Source: an uncultured Bacillota bacterium
GTDB taxonomy: Bacteria; Bacillota; Dehalobacteriia; UBA7702
NCBI GenBank assembly: GCA_902796855.1
Contig: CADBQN010000079.1
Location: 1 to 52,889, forward strand
Reading direction: 5' to 3'
DNA length: 52,889 bases
Shown here in pieces: positions 23,407-32,787 of this stretch. A program made the position numbers and the translations under genes. The notes under the pieces were generated by a model. The model did no database searches, was not told the DNA's origin, and worked only from the letters and a program-made list of their open reading frames with translations. The stretch's first letter is position 1; every line of letters starts with the position of its first letter.

Positions 23407-25136
23407 AAAAGATTTTGATGAAACGTTTTGCCCTGTCCGAAAAAGGGGCGAAGGATATGATCGTCGCCATCGTCGCCGTTGTCGCGGCCAATTTAGCGCT
23501 GATGTTTCCCGTCGGTCTCCTCTATCTGCTGACAGGTGATCTCCTTGCCAATGCTGTTTCACGGGAGCATGCGTTGCTCTGTTGGGGCGGCGTTGCCCTT
23601 TGCCTGCTGTTGATTTTCCTTACTTCCTTTTGGCAGTATAACGCCACGTTTTACGCGACTTATACCGAAAGTTCCGTCCGCCGCGTTCAGCTTGCGGAAA
23701 AGCTCCGGAAACTGCCGCTTTCCTTTTTTGGCCGCCGTGATCTGGCGGACCTGACCGCCACCGTGATGTCAGACAGCGAAACGTTGGAGCACGCCGGTTC
23801 CCATCAGATTCCGCAGTATTACGGAAGCATCCTTTCGACGCTTTTCGTCGGTGTCGGGCTCTTCTTCTTTCAGTGGAAAATGGCGCTGGCGGCGGTCTGG
23901 CCCATCCCCGTCGCTTTGGTCATCGTGCTGACCTCAAAAGGAATACAAAATCATTTTTCCCGTCGTCAGACCGAGGCGAGAATCGCCTTGCAGGACGGCG
24001 TTCAGGAGTATATCGAAACAGCCCGTGATCTGAAAAGCAACAATGCCGAAAACGGTTATCTCGACCGTCTCGATGAAAAAATCGACCTGGTGGAAAACAG
24101 GGCGATCAAGAGTGAACTCGGCGTCGCGCTGTTCGTCGTGACGGCGCAGATCATTTTGAAATTCGGTATCGCCACCGTCGCGATTGCGGGCAGTCTCCTG
24201 CTGACCCGGGGAGAAATTACGCTGATGCAGTTTTTCTGTTTTCTGCTGGTGGCATCGCGCCTCTATGAGCCGATGAGCGCCACGCTGATCAATCTGGCGG
24301 CCATTAACGCTCTCGATGTCAATGTGGAACGGATGAACCGTGTCTCTGATTTTCCGGAACAGCGGGGCGCGTCCCTGTTTGAGCCAAAGGGATATGATAT
24401 CACCTTTGAGAACGTCGCTTTTTCCTATGATGACGGCAAAACGGTGCTCCGTGATATCTCTTTTACGGCGAATCAGGGAGAAGTCACCGCCCTCGTGGGG
24501 CCTTCCGGCGGCGGCAAAACGACGGTATCCCGTCTGGCGGCGCGGTTTTGGGACGCCGACCGGGGCCGGGTCTGTATCGGCGGCGTCGATGTCGCTTCCG
24601 TTGACCCTGAGGCGCTGCTTTCCGCCTTTTCCATCGTTTTTCAGGAGGTGACACTGTTTAACAACACCGTCATGGAAAACATCCGCGTCGGCCGCAAAGG
24701 CGCGTCGGATGAAGAGGTTCTCGCCGCCGCGAAATCAGCCAACTGCGATGAGTTTGCCGCGCGTCTCCCCGAGGGATATCAAACCGTCATCGGTGAGAAC
24801 GGCAGCAACCTTTCGGGCGGGGAGCGGCAGCGCATATCCATTGCCCGGGCTTTTTTGAAGGACGCTCCCGTTATTCTGCTGGACGAGGCCACGGCCTCTC
24901 TTGACGCCGAAAACGAGACGCTGATTCAAACGGCGCTTTCCCGGCTGATCCGGGATAAGACCGTCATCGTGATCGCGCACCGCATGCGTACCGTCGCCGG
25001 GGCCGACCGGATCGTTGTCCTTGCCGACGGGGTTGTGGCCGAAACGGGCACGCCCCGGGAACTGCTGACCAAAGGAGGGATCTTTGCCGGGATGTCCGAC
25101 CTGCAGACAGAAGGGCTGAACTGGAGCATCCGATAG
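23403..25136 (+). CDS. ABC transporter, fused permease-ATPase (YbtQ/IrtB-like partner)
   Basis: This 577-residue half-transporter has a six-helix membrane domain (about 15-310), then Walker A GPSGGGKTT, signature LSGGERQR, Walker B VILLDEATASLDAEN and the H-loop IAHRMR. All ATPase residues are present, so both sites of the heterodimer could be active. Translation starts at GTG in a 4-nt overlap with the upstream subunit. A GC-rich terminator follows, ending the operon methyltransferase-ZIP-ABC-ABC. Confidence 0.85.
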   Translation: MKKILMKRFALSEKGAKDMIVAIVAVVAANLALMFPVGLLYLLTGDLLANAVSREHALLCWGGVALCLLLIFLTSFWQYNATFYATYTESSVRRVQLAEKLRKLPLSFFGRRDLADLTATVMSDSETLEHAGSHQIPQYYGSILSTLFVGVGLFFFQWKMALAAVWPIPVALVIVLTSKGIQNHFSRRQTEARIALQDGVQEYIETARDLKSNNAENGYLDRLDEKIDLVENRAIKSELGVALFVVTAQIILKFGIATVAIAGSLLLTRGEITLMQFFCFLLVASRLYEPMSATLINLAAINALDVNVERMNRVSDFPEQRGASLFEPKGYDITFENVAFSYDDGKTVLRDISFTANQGEVTALVGPSGGGKTTVSRLAARFWDADRGRVCIGGVDVASVDPEALLSAFSIVFQEVTLFNNTVMENIRVGRKGASDEEVLAAAKSANCDEFAARLPEGYQTVIGENGSNLSGGERQRISIARAFLKDAPVILLDEATASLDAENETLIQTALSRLIRDKTVIVIAHRMRTVAGADRIVVLADGVVAETGTPRELLTKGGIFAGMSDLQTEGLNWSIR

Positions 25137-25164
25137 GAAACGCTGAATGCGATATTGAACGGAC

Positions 25165-25194
25165 GGCCGCGGAAACAGCCGCGGCCGCCTTTTT
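25165..25194 (+). terminator. Terminator of the ABC operon
   Basis: GGCCGCGG (25165-25172) pairs with CCGCGGCC (25179-25186), then GCCTTTTT. Confidence 0.8.
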
Positions 25195-25196
25195 GC

Positions 25197-25225
25197 TTGA
25201 AAAACCCCCTCGTTTCGGTTATACT
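25197..25225 (+). promoter_or_regulatory. Sigma-A promoter
   Basis: TTGAAA (25197-25202), 17-nt spacer, TATACT (25220-25225), starting the gene at 25277. Confidence 0.7.
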
Positions 25226-25276
25226 TGAAGCATATCCCAACGTATGAACCCTGAAGAATAGGAAAGGGGAAACGCT

Positions 25277-25891
25277 ATGATGAGTATTCCCGAAAAAAAC
25301 GTCGCGGAAACGGCAGCGGAGCGCCCCCCAAAGAAAAGGCCGCCTCAAAAACGGAGCGGAAAGCCGGGATTTGCCGCCATTCTCCTGTTTCTGCTGCTGC
25401 TGATCGTGGCGCTGATCTGCTTTTACGTCATCAAGATCGCCAACGATCTCGCCGAGGATAACAGCGAGCTCCGCGCCGCTTATACGGAACTGCAGACGAA
25501 GGAAATGAAATATGAGGCCGACTGCGAACAGTTCCTTTCCTTTTTTGAAAATGAGAACGCCGGTTACGGCGACGCGTTCTTTTATGCCGAAGAACCCGTC
25601 GTCGTGCTGAATCTGACCGACGAAGGGAAATCTTTCCGCATCCACGCGGCCTATGACGATCAATATTCCGTCGTCGTCAATACGAAGGGCAGCAGCGCCT
25701 CGGTCGCTTTTCCCGAGGATCGGAGCATCTACGATCAGCAGAGCGATATCAACATCACGCCAAAAAGCGAGGGCATGACGGTCGTGACCTTTTCCAACAC
25801 CCTGAACGACACGACGTTCAGCGTCCTCATCGTCATCCGCGGCGACGGGGAAGAGCTCAACGATCAAGGCGGGAGCGGTCTGGAAATATGA
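25277..25891 (+). CDS. Membrane-anchored protein of unknown function
   Basis: I do not recognise this 204-residue protein. It has a basic, Pro-rich cytoplasmic N-terminus (about 1-30), one transmembrane helix (about 31-52, Leu/Ile/Val-rich), a short helical stretch likely to be coiled coil (about 53-85), and a beta-rich outer domain with VVVLNLTDEGKSFRIHAAYDD and MTVVTFSNTLNDTTFSVLIVI, reminiscent of an Ig-like fold. The RBS AAAGGGG precedes the ATG. Own promoter (25197) and terminator (25922) make it a single-gene unit just before leuS. Confidence 0.7.
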   Translation: MMSIPEKNVAETAAERPPKKRPPQKRSGKPGFAAILLFLLLLIVALICFYVIKIANDLAEDNSELRAAYTELQTKEMKYEADCEQFLSFFENENAGYGDAFFYAEEPVVVLNLTDEGKSFRIHAAYDDQYSVVVNTKGSSASVAFPEDRSIYDQQSDINITPKSEGMTVVTFSNTLNDTTFSVLIVIRGDGEELNDQGGSGLEI

Positions 25892-25921
25892 GTTTTTGAA
25901 GAAAAAAGAATGAGAGAGAAG

Positions 25922-25966
25922 AAAGCCGTCCTGCGCGATATAAAAAATCGCCCGACGGCTTTTTTT
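25922..25966 (+). terminator. Intrinsic terminator
   Basis: AAAGCCGTC (25922-25930) pairs with GACGGCTTT (25954-25962) and merges into TTTTTTT. Inner GCGA...TCGC can extend the stem. Confidence 0.8.
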
Positions 25967-25991
25967 GACGCGGCGGATCCCTCGCTTTTCA

Positions 25992-26021
25992 TTGACAATC
26001 ACTTTCTTTTTGAGATATAAT
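25992..26021 (+). promoter_or_regulatory. Promoter of leuS-holA
   Basis: TTGACA (25992-25997), 18-nt spacer, TATAAT (26016-26021). The leader is only about 50 nt, so there is no room for a T-box. Confidence 0.8.
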
Positions 26022-26078
26022 AAGATGTTGTAATTTAAGCATAATAAGCTCCCAAGGGAGAGCAAATAGGAGAAAAAA

Positions 26079-28553
26079 ATGGAAAAAAAGTATGAAGCTC
26101 AGGCCATTGAGGTGAAATGGCAGAAAAAATGGGACGAAGAAAAAACTTTTAAAGTCACGGAAGACAGCGAAAAAGAAAAGTACTACCTTTTGGAAATGTT
26201 CCCCTATCCCTCGGGCAATCTCCATATGGGGCACGTGCGCAATTATTCCATCGGCGACGTCGTCGCCCGATTCAAAAAAATGCGCGGCTATAATGTCCTG
26301 CATCCCATGGGCTGGGATTCCTTCGGTCTGCCGGCGGAGAACGCCGCCATCAAGAACCAGGTGCATCCCGTGGAATGGACGCTTCGGAACATGGACAACA
26401 TGCGCCGTCAGCTGAAATCCCTCGGCATCAGTTACGATTGGGATCGGGAAGTCGCCACCTGTCTGCCCGATTACTATAAATTCACACAGTGGCATTTCCT
26501 CCAGCTCTATAAAAACGGGCTGGCCTATAAGAAAAAAGCGGCGGTGAACTGGTGCCCCTCCTGCGCCACCGTTCTCGCCAATGAACAGGTCGTGGACGGC
26601 TGCTGCGAACGGTGCCACACCGAAGTGGAAAAGAAAGACCTCTCGCAGTGGTTCTTTAAGATCACCGATTACGCTCAGCGCCTTTTGGACGATCTGGAAC
26701 TGCTTCCCGGCTGGCCGGCGAAGGTCAAGACGATGCAGGAAAACTGGATCGGCCGGAGCACCGGTGTGGAAATCGATTTTAAACTGGAAGATTCCGACAA
26801 GACGATCTCCGTCTTTACGACCCGTCCCGATACCGTTTACGGCGTCACCTTTATGGTGTTCGCGCCGGAGCATCCCATCGTTGAGGAACTCGTGAAGGGG
26901 ACGGAATACGAGGCGGACGTCAACGCCTTTAAAAAGAAGATGCAGAGCCTGTCCACCGTGGACCGCACCTCCGGCGATCTGGAAAAAGAGGGGATGTTCA
27001 TCGGCAAATACGTCATCAATCCCCTGAACGGCGACCGCGTACAGCTCTGGATCACCAACTATGTCATCATGGACTACGGCACCGGCGCCGTCATGGGCGT
27101 TCCCACCCACGACCAGCGAGACTTTGAGTTCGCGAAAAAATACGGCATCGATATGAAAGTCGTCATCGCTCCCGAGGATAACCCCGGTCTCAAGCCGGAA
27201 GATATGACCGAAGCATACGTGGAAGAAGGGAACCTCGTTTCCTCCGACCGCTTTAACGGCATCAATAACAGAAAAGCCATTGAGGCCATTGCCGATTATC
27301 TGGAAGAAACGGGGCTCGGCCGCCGCGTCGTGAACTATCGCCTCCGCGACTGGCTCATTTCCCGCCAGCGCTACTGGGGCGCGCCCATCCCCGTTGTCTA
27401 TTGTGATCACTGCGGGACCGTTCCCGTCCCCGAAGATCAGCTTCCGGTGCTCCTGCCGACGGACGTGGAATTTACCGCCGGCGGCGATTCCCCGCTGAAA
27501 ACGAGCAAGAGTTTCCTTGATACGACGTGCCCCGTCTGCGGCGGCCACGCCACAAGGGAAGTGGACACAATGGATACCTTCGTCTGCTCCTCCTGGTATT
27601 ATCTGCGCTATACCGATCCGAAGAACGCGGAAAAAGCCTTTGACCGCGAAGTCAGCGACTACTGGATGAATGTCGATCAGTACATCGGCGGCGTGGAACA
27701 CGCCATTCTCCATTTGATGTACGCCCGCTTCTTTATGAAGGTCTTTTATGATCTCGGCCTCACAAAGGAAAAGGAACCGTTCCGCAATCTGCTGACCCAG
27801 GGGATGGTGCTGATGGACGGCGCGAAGATGTCCAAGTCCCTGGGGAACGTCGTCAGCCCCGAAGCCATCATTGAAAAATACGGCGCCGACACGGCCCGTC
27901 TCTTCATCCTCTTCGCCGCGCCGCCCGAAAAGGATCTGGAATGGAACGACGCCGCCGTGGAAGGATGCTTCCGTTTCCTGAACCGTGTGTGGCGCCTCGT
28001 CCTGGCCAACGCCGAAATCGCCGACAGCGCCTATGATCTCTCCGCTTTGACCAAGGAAGATAAGGATATCCGCCGCAAGATCCACGGCACCATTAAAAAA
28101 GTGACGGAAGACATCAACGACCGCTTTAACTTCAACACGGCCATTTCCGCCATTATGGAACTGAACAACGCCCTCGTCGCCTACGCGGACAGCGCGGAGC
28201 GGAACGACGCCCTGCTGAAAGAAGGTCTCGAAGCCGAAATCACGCTGCTTTCGCCTTTCGCTCCCCACATCACCGAAGAGCTGTGGCAGCTGACGGGACA
28301 CGCCGATTCCATCATCGAAAGCGCCTGGCCGGCCTTTGACGAAAGCGCCCTCGCCGTTGACGAAGTTGAAATCGTCCTCCAGATCAACGGCAAGCTCAAA
28401 GGCAAGACCATGGCGCCCGCCGGATTGGACAGATCCGGTCTGGAAGAGTTCATCAAAGGCGACGGCCTCTTTAAAACGCTGACCGACGGTCAGAACGTCG
28501 TGAAAATCGTCTGCGTTCCCAATAAGCTTGTCAATATCGTCGTGAAGCCGTGA
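26079..28553 (+). CDS. leuS: Leucyl-tRNA synthetase
   Basis: This 824-residue protein is standard length for bacterial LeuRS, which charges tRNA-Leu with leucine in the cytoplasm. It has the class I HIGH motif as HMGH (49-52) in [17 protein letters not shown], a zinc-type cysteine pair ([11 protein letters not shown]), the CP1 editing domain in the middle, with [15 protein letters not shown], and the KMSKS motif (583-587) followed by LGN. AGGAG precedes the ATG. It is driven by the promoter at 25992 and is followed after 7 nt by holA. Confidence 0.97.
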   Translation: MEKKYEAQAIEVKWQKKWDEEKTFKVTEDSEKEKYYLLEMFPYPSGNLHMGHVRNYSIGDVVARFKKMRGYNVLHPMGWDSFGLPAENAAIKNQVHPVEWTLRNMDNMRRQLKSLGISYDWDREVATCLPDYYKFTQWHFLQLYKNGLAYKKKAAVNWCPSCATVLANEQVVDGCCERCHTEVEKKDLSQWFFKITDYAQRLLDDLELLPGWPAKVKTMQENWIGRSTGVEIDFKLEDSDKTISVFTTRPDTVYGVTFMVFAPEHPIVEELVKGTEYEADVNAFKKKMQSLSTVDRTSGDLEKEGMFIGKYVINPLNGDRVQLWITNYVIMDYGTGAVMGVPTHDQRDFEFAKKYGIDMKVVIAPEDNPGLKPEDMTEAYVEEGNLVSSDRFNGINNRKAIEAIADYLEETGLGRRVVNYRLRDWLISRQRYWGAPIPVVYCDHCGTVPVPEDQLPVLLPTDVEFTAGGDSPLKTSKSFLDTTCPVCGGHATREVDTMDTFVCSSWYYLRYTDPKNAEKAFDREVSDYWMNVDQYIGGVEHAILHLMYARFFMKVFYDLGLTKEKEPFRNLLTQGMVLMDGAKMSKSLGNVVSPEAIIEKYGADTARLFILFAAPPEKDLEWNDAAVEGCFRFLNRVWRLVLANAEIADSAYDLSALTKEDKDIRRKIHGTIKKVTEDINDRFNFNTAISAIMELNNALVAYADSAERNDALLKEGLEAEITLLSPFAPHITEELWQLTGHADSIIESAWPAFDESALAVDEVEIVLQINGKLKGKTMAPAGLDRSGLEEFIKGDGLFKTLTDGQNVVKIVCVPNKLVNIVVKP

Positions 28554-28560
28554 GGTTTTT

Positions 28561-29553
28561 ATGGAAATCAAGCCCATTTACCTCTTTTATGGAGAGGAAC
28601 GATATCTGCTCCATAAGGACGTTTCCATCTTCCGTTCATACTTTTTGAAGGAAGGCGTTGCCGCCGAGGAATTCGACGGCTCAAAAACGTCTCTCGCCGC
28701 CATTGTCGCCGCCGCCGCCGAAGTGCCGCTCTTCGGCGGCAGGCGGCTGATCATCGTCGACCGGGCGCCTTGGTTCTCCGGAAAGAAAAAAGGCGGTGAT
28801 GAGGTAAAGGAAAAGAAAGCGGATCCCGGCGTGGAGGAATTCCTCGCCTACGCCGCCCGGCCGAACACCGAAACGTGCCTCGTCTTTATCTGTGATTCCG
28901 CCGATAAGCGGATGAAAACGGTGAAAGCCGTGGCTGAGGTCGGCACCGTCCGGGAGTACGCCGCGAAAAAGAGTTATGAGCTGCCGGACTACATTCGCAA
29001 ATACCTGGCGAAGCAGCGCAAAAAAATTGCCCCGAAAGCCACGGATCTGCTGCTGGAGTACGTCGGTGACGACATCGGCCTGCTCAGCGGTGAAATGGAT
29101 AAGCTCGTCCTTTTTGCCGATGAGCGCGAGCGGATCGAGGCGAACGACGTGGAACGGGTCGTTTCCCGCTCGGCGGAGGCGTCGCTCTTCGCGCTTTCCG
29201 ACGCCATCGGCGCCAGACGAAAGCGAAAGGTGAGGGAAACGCTGACGACGATCCTCGACCGGACAAAACCCGGCGATTACGCCATGGTCTTTGGCTATCT
29301 CGTGAATTATTTTCGCCTCCTTTTGCGGATCAAGGATCTTTCCGCCGCGCGGATGTCGGAAAAAGCCATCGTCAGGGAAACCGGCGTCCATGCCTTCCGT
29401 GTGAAAAAGGGCATGGAAGCGGCGCGGAATTACAGCGCCGAAGAGCTGTGCGGCGCCCTCGCGGCGATGCTGGACTGTGATTATAAAGTAAAATCCGGCC
29501 GCTGGGAGTATGGCGACGGACTTTTCGCCACCATTATGAAAATCGTAAATTAG
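28561..29553 (+). CDS. holA: DNA polymerase III subunit delta
   Basis: This 330-residue protein opens IKPIYLFYGEERYLLHKDV, the typical start of HolA, and has LPDYIRKYLAKQRKKIAPKATDLLLEYVGDDIGLLSGEMDKL, which matches the clamp-loader delta family. Delta opens the beta sliding clamp in the clamp-loader complex. It starts 7 nt after leuS and uses GTGAGG at the leuS end as RBS. A terminator (29555) ends this two-gene operon. In many Firmicutes holA is followed by rpsT; here about 5.5 kb of sulfur-metabolism genes intervene. Confidence 0.93.
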   Translation: MEIKPIYLFYGEERYLLHKDVSIFRSYFLKEGVAAEEFDGSKTSLAAIVAAAAEVPLFGGRRLIIVDRAPWFSGKKKGGDEVKEKKADPGVEEFLAYAARPNTETCLVFICDSADKRMKTVKAVAEVGTVREYAAKKSYELPDYIRKYLAKQRKKIAPKATDLLLEYVGDDIGLLSGEMDKLVLFADERERIEANDVERVVSRSAEASLFALSDAIGARRKRKVRETLTTILDRTKPGDYAMVFGYLVNYFRLLLRIKDLSAARMSEKAIVRETGVHAFRVKKGMEAARNYSAEELCGALAAMLDCDYKVKSGRWEYGDGLFATIMKIVN

Positions 29554-29554
29554 C

Positions 29555-29580
29555 GCCCCGACCTTGATCGGGGCATTTTA
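29555..29580 (+). terminator. Terminator of leuS-holA
   Basis: GCCCCGA (29555-29561) pairs with TCGGGGC (29568-29574), followed by ATTTTATTT. Confidence 0.8.
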
Positions 29581-29615
29581 TTTGAATTTTTTTGCGGTTT
29601 TTTCAAAAAAAACTA

Positions 29616-29644
29616 TTGACAATCCCGGCAAAGCGTGTTATTCT
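29616..29644 (+). promoter_or_regulatory. Promoter of the sulfhydrylase-cysK operon
   Basis: TTGACA (29616-29621), 17-nt spacer, TATTCT (29639-29644). Transcription should start near 29651. Confidence 0.75.
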
Positions 29645-29913
29645 ATCACTAACCTACATAGAAGGTAGTATTTATTTTACTGACCGCAGGCTGGTTTACC
29701 TCATTGGTTTAGGGGAGGCGACGGTTTGGATTTTACGGCCGCTTCCCGCGTTTGTTTTGAAAGGAACCGATCATGCGAAACGAAAAATGGTTTTATCGAA
29801 TGTGTCCGAAAGCGGCAGTCTGCTTTGCCGCCGAAAAACGATGCAGATAAACGGATTTGAAAAAAAACAACGGCTCATGATCTGCCGTGTGATAAGAAAG
29901 GAAAAACAACACC
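29645..29913 (+). promoter_or_regulatory. Long leader of the sulfhydrylase gene
   Basis: About 260 nt separate the promoter from the start codon. The first 25 nt hold an imperfect dyad, CTA-a-CCT-N7-AGG-TAG (about 29650-29669), that could be an Rrf2-type operator over the start site. The rest contains no credible gene; a 111-codon frame here has no RBS. I could not match it to the SAM-I or T-box pattern and no T-rich terminator precedes the gene. Confidence 0.4.
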
Positions 29914-31197
29914 ATGTCCGATTATAAATTTGAAACGATTCAGCTTCATGCAGGTCAGGAACAGGCCGATCCCGCCACCGACGCCCGGGCTGTGCCGATT
30001 TACGCCACGACTTCCTATGTCTTTAAAGATTCCGCCCAGGCGGCGGGGCGCTTTGCCCTGACGGAAAACGGGAACATCTATACCCGTCTGATGAACCCCA
30101 CCTCCGATGTGTTCGAGACCCGTATTGCCGCGCTGGAAGGGGGTAAGGCCGCTCTTGCCACGGCTTCCGGTTCCGCGGCCATCACCTATGCCGTTCAGAA
30201 CATCGCTCTCGCCGGGGATCACATCGTTTCCTCAACGAATCTCTACGGCGGGACGTATAACCTCTTTGCCAACACGTTAAAGGATCAGGGGCTTTCCGTT
30301 ACCTTTGTTGACCCCGCGGATCCCGAAAATTTCGCCGCGGCGATTCAGGACAACACAAAAGCCCTCTACGCCGAGACCCTTGGCAACCCCAATTCCGACG
30401 TGATCGACCTGGAAGCCATCTCGAAGATCGCCCACGATCACGGCATTCCCCTGATTGTGGACAGCACTTTCGCCACTCCCTATCTGATTCGTCCCATTGA
30501 GCACGGTGCTGATATCGTCGTTCACTCCGCCACAAAATTCATCGGCGGACACGGCACGGTCATGGGCGGCGTCGTCGTCGACGGCGGCCATTTCGATTGG
30601 GCCGCCAATGACAAATTCCCCGGTCTTTCCAAGCCGAATCCCTCCTATCACGGCGTCGTCTTTACCGAAGCCGCCGGGGATCTCGCTTTTATTATTAAAC
30701 TCCGCACCACGCTGATGAGAGACCAGGGGGCGACGATCTCTCCCTTCAATTCCTTCCTTCTTCTGCAGGGGCTGGAGACGCTCTCGCTCCGTGTGGAACG
30801 CCACGTCGAAAACACACTGAAAGTCGTCGATTTTCTGAAGAATCATCCCCAGGTCGAAAAAGTCAATCATCCTTCTTTGGCCACAGGCAGGCAAAAGGAG
30901 CTCTACGATACCTACTTCCCCAACGGCGCCGCTTCGATCTTTACCTTTGAGATCAAGGGCGACGCTGAAACGGCGAAAAAGTTTACCGAAAGTCTGAGCA
31001 TCTTCTCTCTCCTCGCCAATGTCGCCGATGTCAAGAGCCTTGTGATCCATCCCGCATCGACGACCCACTCTCAGCTTTCCGAAGAAGAGCTCCTTGCCTG
31101 CGGTATCAAGCCGACGACGGTGCGGCTTTCCATCGGCACGGAACATATTGACGACATCATTGCCGATCTTCAGGCCGGCTTTGACGCCGTGAAGTGA
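29914..31197 (+). CDS. metY: O-acetylhomoserine sulfhydrylase family PLP enzyme
   Basis: This 427-residue protein is of the Cys/Met metabolism PLP family. It starts [32 protein letters not shown], which typifies O-acetylhomoserine aminocarboxypropyltransferase/sulfhydrylase. The PLP lysine is Lys208 in [11 protein letters not shown]. It would convert O-acetylhomoserine and sulfide (or methanethiol) to homocysteine (or methionine). AAAGGA precedes the ATG. cysK follows after 20 nt. The long leader and the Rrf2 gene downstream suggest sulfur-responsive control. Confidence 0.88.
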   Translation: MSDYKFETIQLHAGQEQADPATDARAVPIYATTSYVFKDSAQAAGRFALTENGNIYTRLMNPTSDVFETRIAALEGGKAALATASGSAAITYAVQNIALAGDHIVSSTNLYGGTYNLFANTLKDQGLSVTFVDPADPENFAAAIQDNTKALYAETLGNPNSDVIDLEAISKIAHDHGIPLIVDSTFATPYLIRPIEHGADIVVHSATKFIGGHGTVMGGVVVDGGHFDWAANDKFPGLSKPNPSYHGVVFTEAAGDLAFIIKLRTTLMRDQGATISPFNSFLLLQGLETLSLRVERHVENTLKVVDFLKNHPQVEKVNHPSLATGRQKELYDTYFPNGAASIFTFEIKGDAETAKKFTESLSIFSLLANVADVKSLVIHPASTTHSQLSEEELLACGIKPTTVRLSIGTEHIDDIIADLQAGFDAVK

Positions 31198-31217
31198 AAT
31201 CCGAAAGGAGAAATGAA

Positions 31218-32150
31218 ATGGCTAAAATCGCATCTTCCGCCGATCAGCTCATCGGCAGGACCCCTTTATTGGAATTGACGCATATCGAAGCAAACGACGC
31301 GCTCAAAGCGCGGATCATCGCCAAGCTGGAACTGTTCAACCCCGGCGGCTCCGTCAAAGACCGCATCGCCAAAGCGATGATCGATGAGGCGGAACGCACC
31401 GGCAAGCTGAGCCCCGATTCCGTTATCATTGAGCCTACCTCGGGCAACACCGGCATCGGCCTTGCCGCCGTCGCCGCCGCCAAAGGCTATCGCATCATCA
31501 TCGTTATGCCGGAAACGATGTCCGTGGAACGGCGTCAGCTGATGAAAGCCTACGGAGCGGAACTCGTGCTCACCGACGGAACAAAGGGCATGAAGGGAGC
31601 CATCGCCAAAGCCGACGAACTGGCCGTGGAGATCCCCAACAGCTTCATTCCCGGTCAGTTCGTCAATCCCGCCAACCCGACCGCCCATCGTGAGACAACA
31701 GGTCCGGAAATCTATGAGGATACCGACGGCAAAGTCGATATCTTCGTCGCCGGTGTCGGCACCGGCGGCACCGTGACCGGTGTCGGGGAATACCTCAAAG
31801 AAAAGAATCCCAACGTGAAAATCGTCGCCGTGGAGCCCGCTTCCTCCCCCGTTCTTTCCAAGGGCCAGCCCGGCGCCCACAAGATTCAGGGCATCGGCGC
31901 CGGATTTGTTCCGGATGTTCTGAACACCGCCGTTTACGATGAGGTGATCGCCGTTTCCAACGAGGATGCTTTCGCCGCCGCGAAACGCATCGGCAAAGAA
32001 GAAGGGATCCTCGTCGGCATCTCCTCCGGCGCCGCCGCTTTCGCCGCGATTGAGCTGGCGAAACGACCGGAAAACGAAGGCAAAAACATCGTCGCGCTCC
32101 TTCCCGATACCGGCGAGCGCTATCTGTCGACGCCGCTTTTTGCCGATTGA
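31218..32150 (+). CDS. cysK: Cysteine synthase A
   Basis: This 310-residue PLP enzyme condenses O-acetylserine with sulfide to form cysteine. The PLP lysine is Lys47 in [21 protein letters not shown] (72-81) binds substrate, and [10 protein letters not shown] binds the PLP phosphate. The frame opens at a GTG at 31194, but AAAGGAG (31204-31210) precedes the ATG at 31218, which gives the usual [20 protein letters not shown] start. A strong terminator follows. In Bacillus, CysK also serves as co-regulator of the Rrf2 protein CymR; an Rrf2 gene is next here. Confidence 0.93.
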   Translation: MAKIASSADQLIGRTPLLELTHIEANDALKARIIAKLELFNPGGSVKDRIAKAMIDEAERTGKLSPDSVIIEPTSGNTGIGLAAVAAAKGYRIIIVMPETMSVERRQLMKAYGAELVLTDGTKGMKGAIAKADELAVEIPNSFIPGQFVNPANPTAHRETTGPEIYEDTDGKVDIFVAGVGTGGTVTGVGEYLKEKNPNVKIVAVEPASSPVLSKGQPGAHKIQGIGAGFVPDVLNTAVYDEVIAVSNEDAFAAAKRIGKEEGILVGISSGAAAFAAIELAKRPENEGKNIVALLPDTGERYLSTPLFAD

Positions 32151-32192
32151 CCGCTGTGCCGCGGAAAACGCGGTTTCAGAAAAATCAGCGAG

Positions 32193-32238
32193 GGAACCGC
32201 GCCCCGATCAAAAGGAACGGGGCGGGTTCCTTCGCTTT
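32193..32238 (+). terminator. Terminator after cysK
   Basis: GGAACC plus CGCCCCG (32193-32206, one bulged G) pairs with CGGGGCG plus GGTTCC (32218-32230), then TTCGCTTT. Confidence 0.7.
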
Positions 32239-32285
32239 GCGATCTTTACCCTATCAATCGAGTAGTTTTGGACAAGAACGCCCTA

Positions 32286-32314
32286 TTTACTTTTTCGTGA
32301 TGATGCTGTAAAAT
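32286..32314 (+). promoter_or_regulatory. Candidate promoter of the Rrf2-mnmA-desulfurase group
   Basis: TTTACT (32286-32291), 17-nt spacer, TAAAAT (32309-32314). The start site would fall right at the GGAGG, giving a very short leader, so the assignment is tentative. Confidence 0.4.
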
Positions 32315-32333
32315 CAATATGGAGGTAAAGATA

Positions 32334-32762
32334 ATGTTTATTTCTACAAAAGGCCGTTATTCTCTGCGGGTCATGATCGACCTGGCGGAGCACAGCAACG
32401 GCGATTATATCCCCATGAAAGAAGTGGCCGAACGCCAGGAGATTTCCCTGAAATACCTGGAACGGCTGATGCCTGTCCTGACAAAAAACGGTCTCATCAA
32501 AGGCGTTCACGGCAAGGGCGGCGGCTACCGTCTGACGAGGGATCCAGATCAGTACACGATTTGGGAAATTCTCGTCCTGGCCGAGGGCGACCTCGCGCCG
32601 GTCTCCTGTCTCGGCGGCAAGGCTTCCGCCTGCGAACGGGCCGCGGACTGCCGCACGCTGCCGATTTGGGAAAAATACTACGAACTGACGAAGGATTATT
32701 TTTCCGGGATCACCGTGGCGGATCTGATGCAGAACGAGGCCGGAAACGACTATGTGATTTAA
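32334..32762 (+). CDS. Rrf2/IscR-family transcriptional regulator
   Basis: This 142-residue protein has the Rrf2 winged-helix opening MFISTKGRYSLRVMIDLA and ISLKYLERLMPVLTKNGLIKGVHGKGGGY. Three cysteines, Cys92, Cys100 and Cys106, occupy the place of the [2Fe-2S] ligands of IscR (spacing x7 and x5 here). CymR of Bacillus lacks these, so this regulator may sense Fe-S or redox state. GGAGG at 32321 supports the ATG at 32334. It is followed by mnmA after 25 nt and then a cysteine desulfurase, which fits control of sulfur mobilisation. Targets may include the upstream metY-cysK promoter. Confidence 0.87.
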   Translation: MFISTKGRYSLRVMIDLAEHSNGDYIPMKEVAERQEISLKYLERLMPVLTKNGLIKGVHGKGGGYRLTRDPDQYTIWEILVLAEGDLAPVSCLGGKASACERAADCRTLPIWEKYYELTKDYFSGITVADLMQNEAGNDYVI

Positions 32763-32787
32763 AAAATCCTCATTCAAAGGTGAAGCT

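Noticed and set aside
26022-26078. T-box leader for leuS
   Set aside because: The promoter sits about 60 nt from the start codon, leaving no room for a specifier stem and antiterminator.
25989-28577. Minus-strand frame of 862 codons
   Set aside because: Exactly antisense to leuS, which is certain. Long open antisense frames are common here because of GC-biased codon use.
29650-29913. SAM-I riboswitch before the sulfhydrylase gene
   Set aside because: The conserved SAM-I core was not recognised and there is no expression-platform terminator.
29592-29927. 111-codon frame in the sulfhydrylase leader
   Set aside because: It starts within a terminator and A/T tract, lacks an RBS, overlaps the promoter and runs into the next gene.
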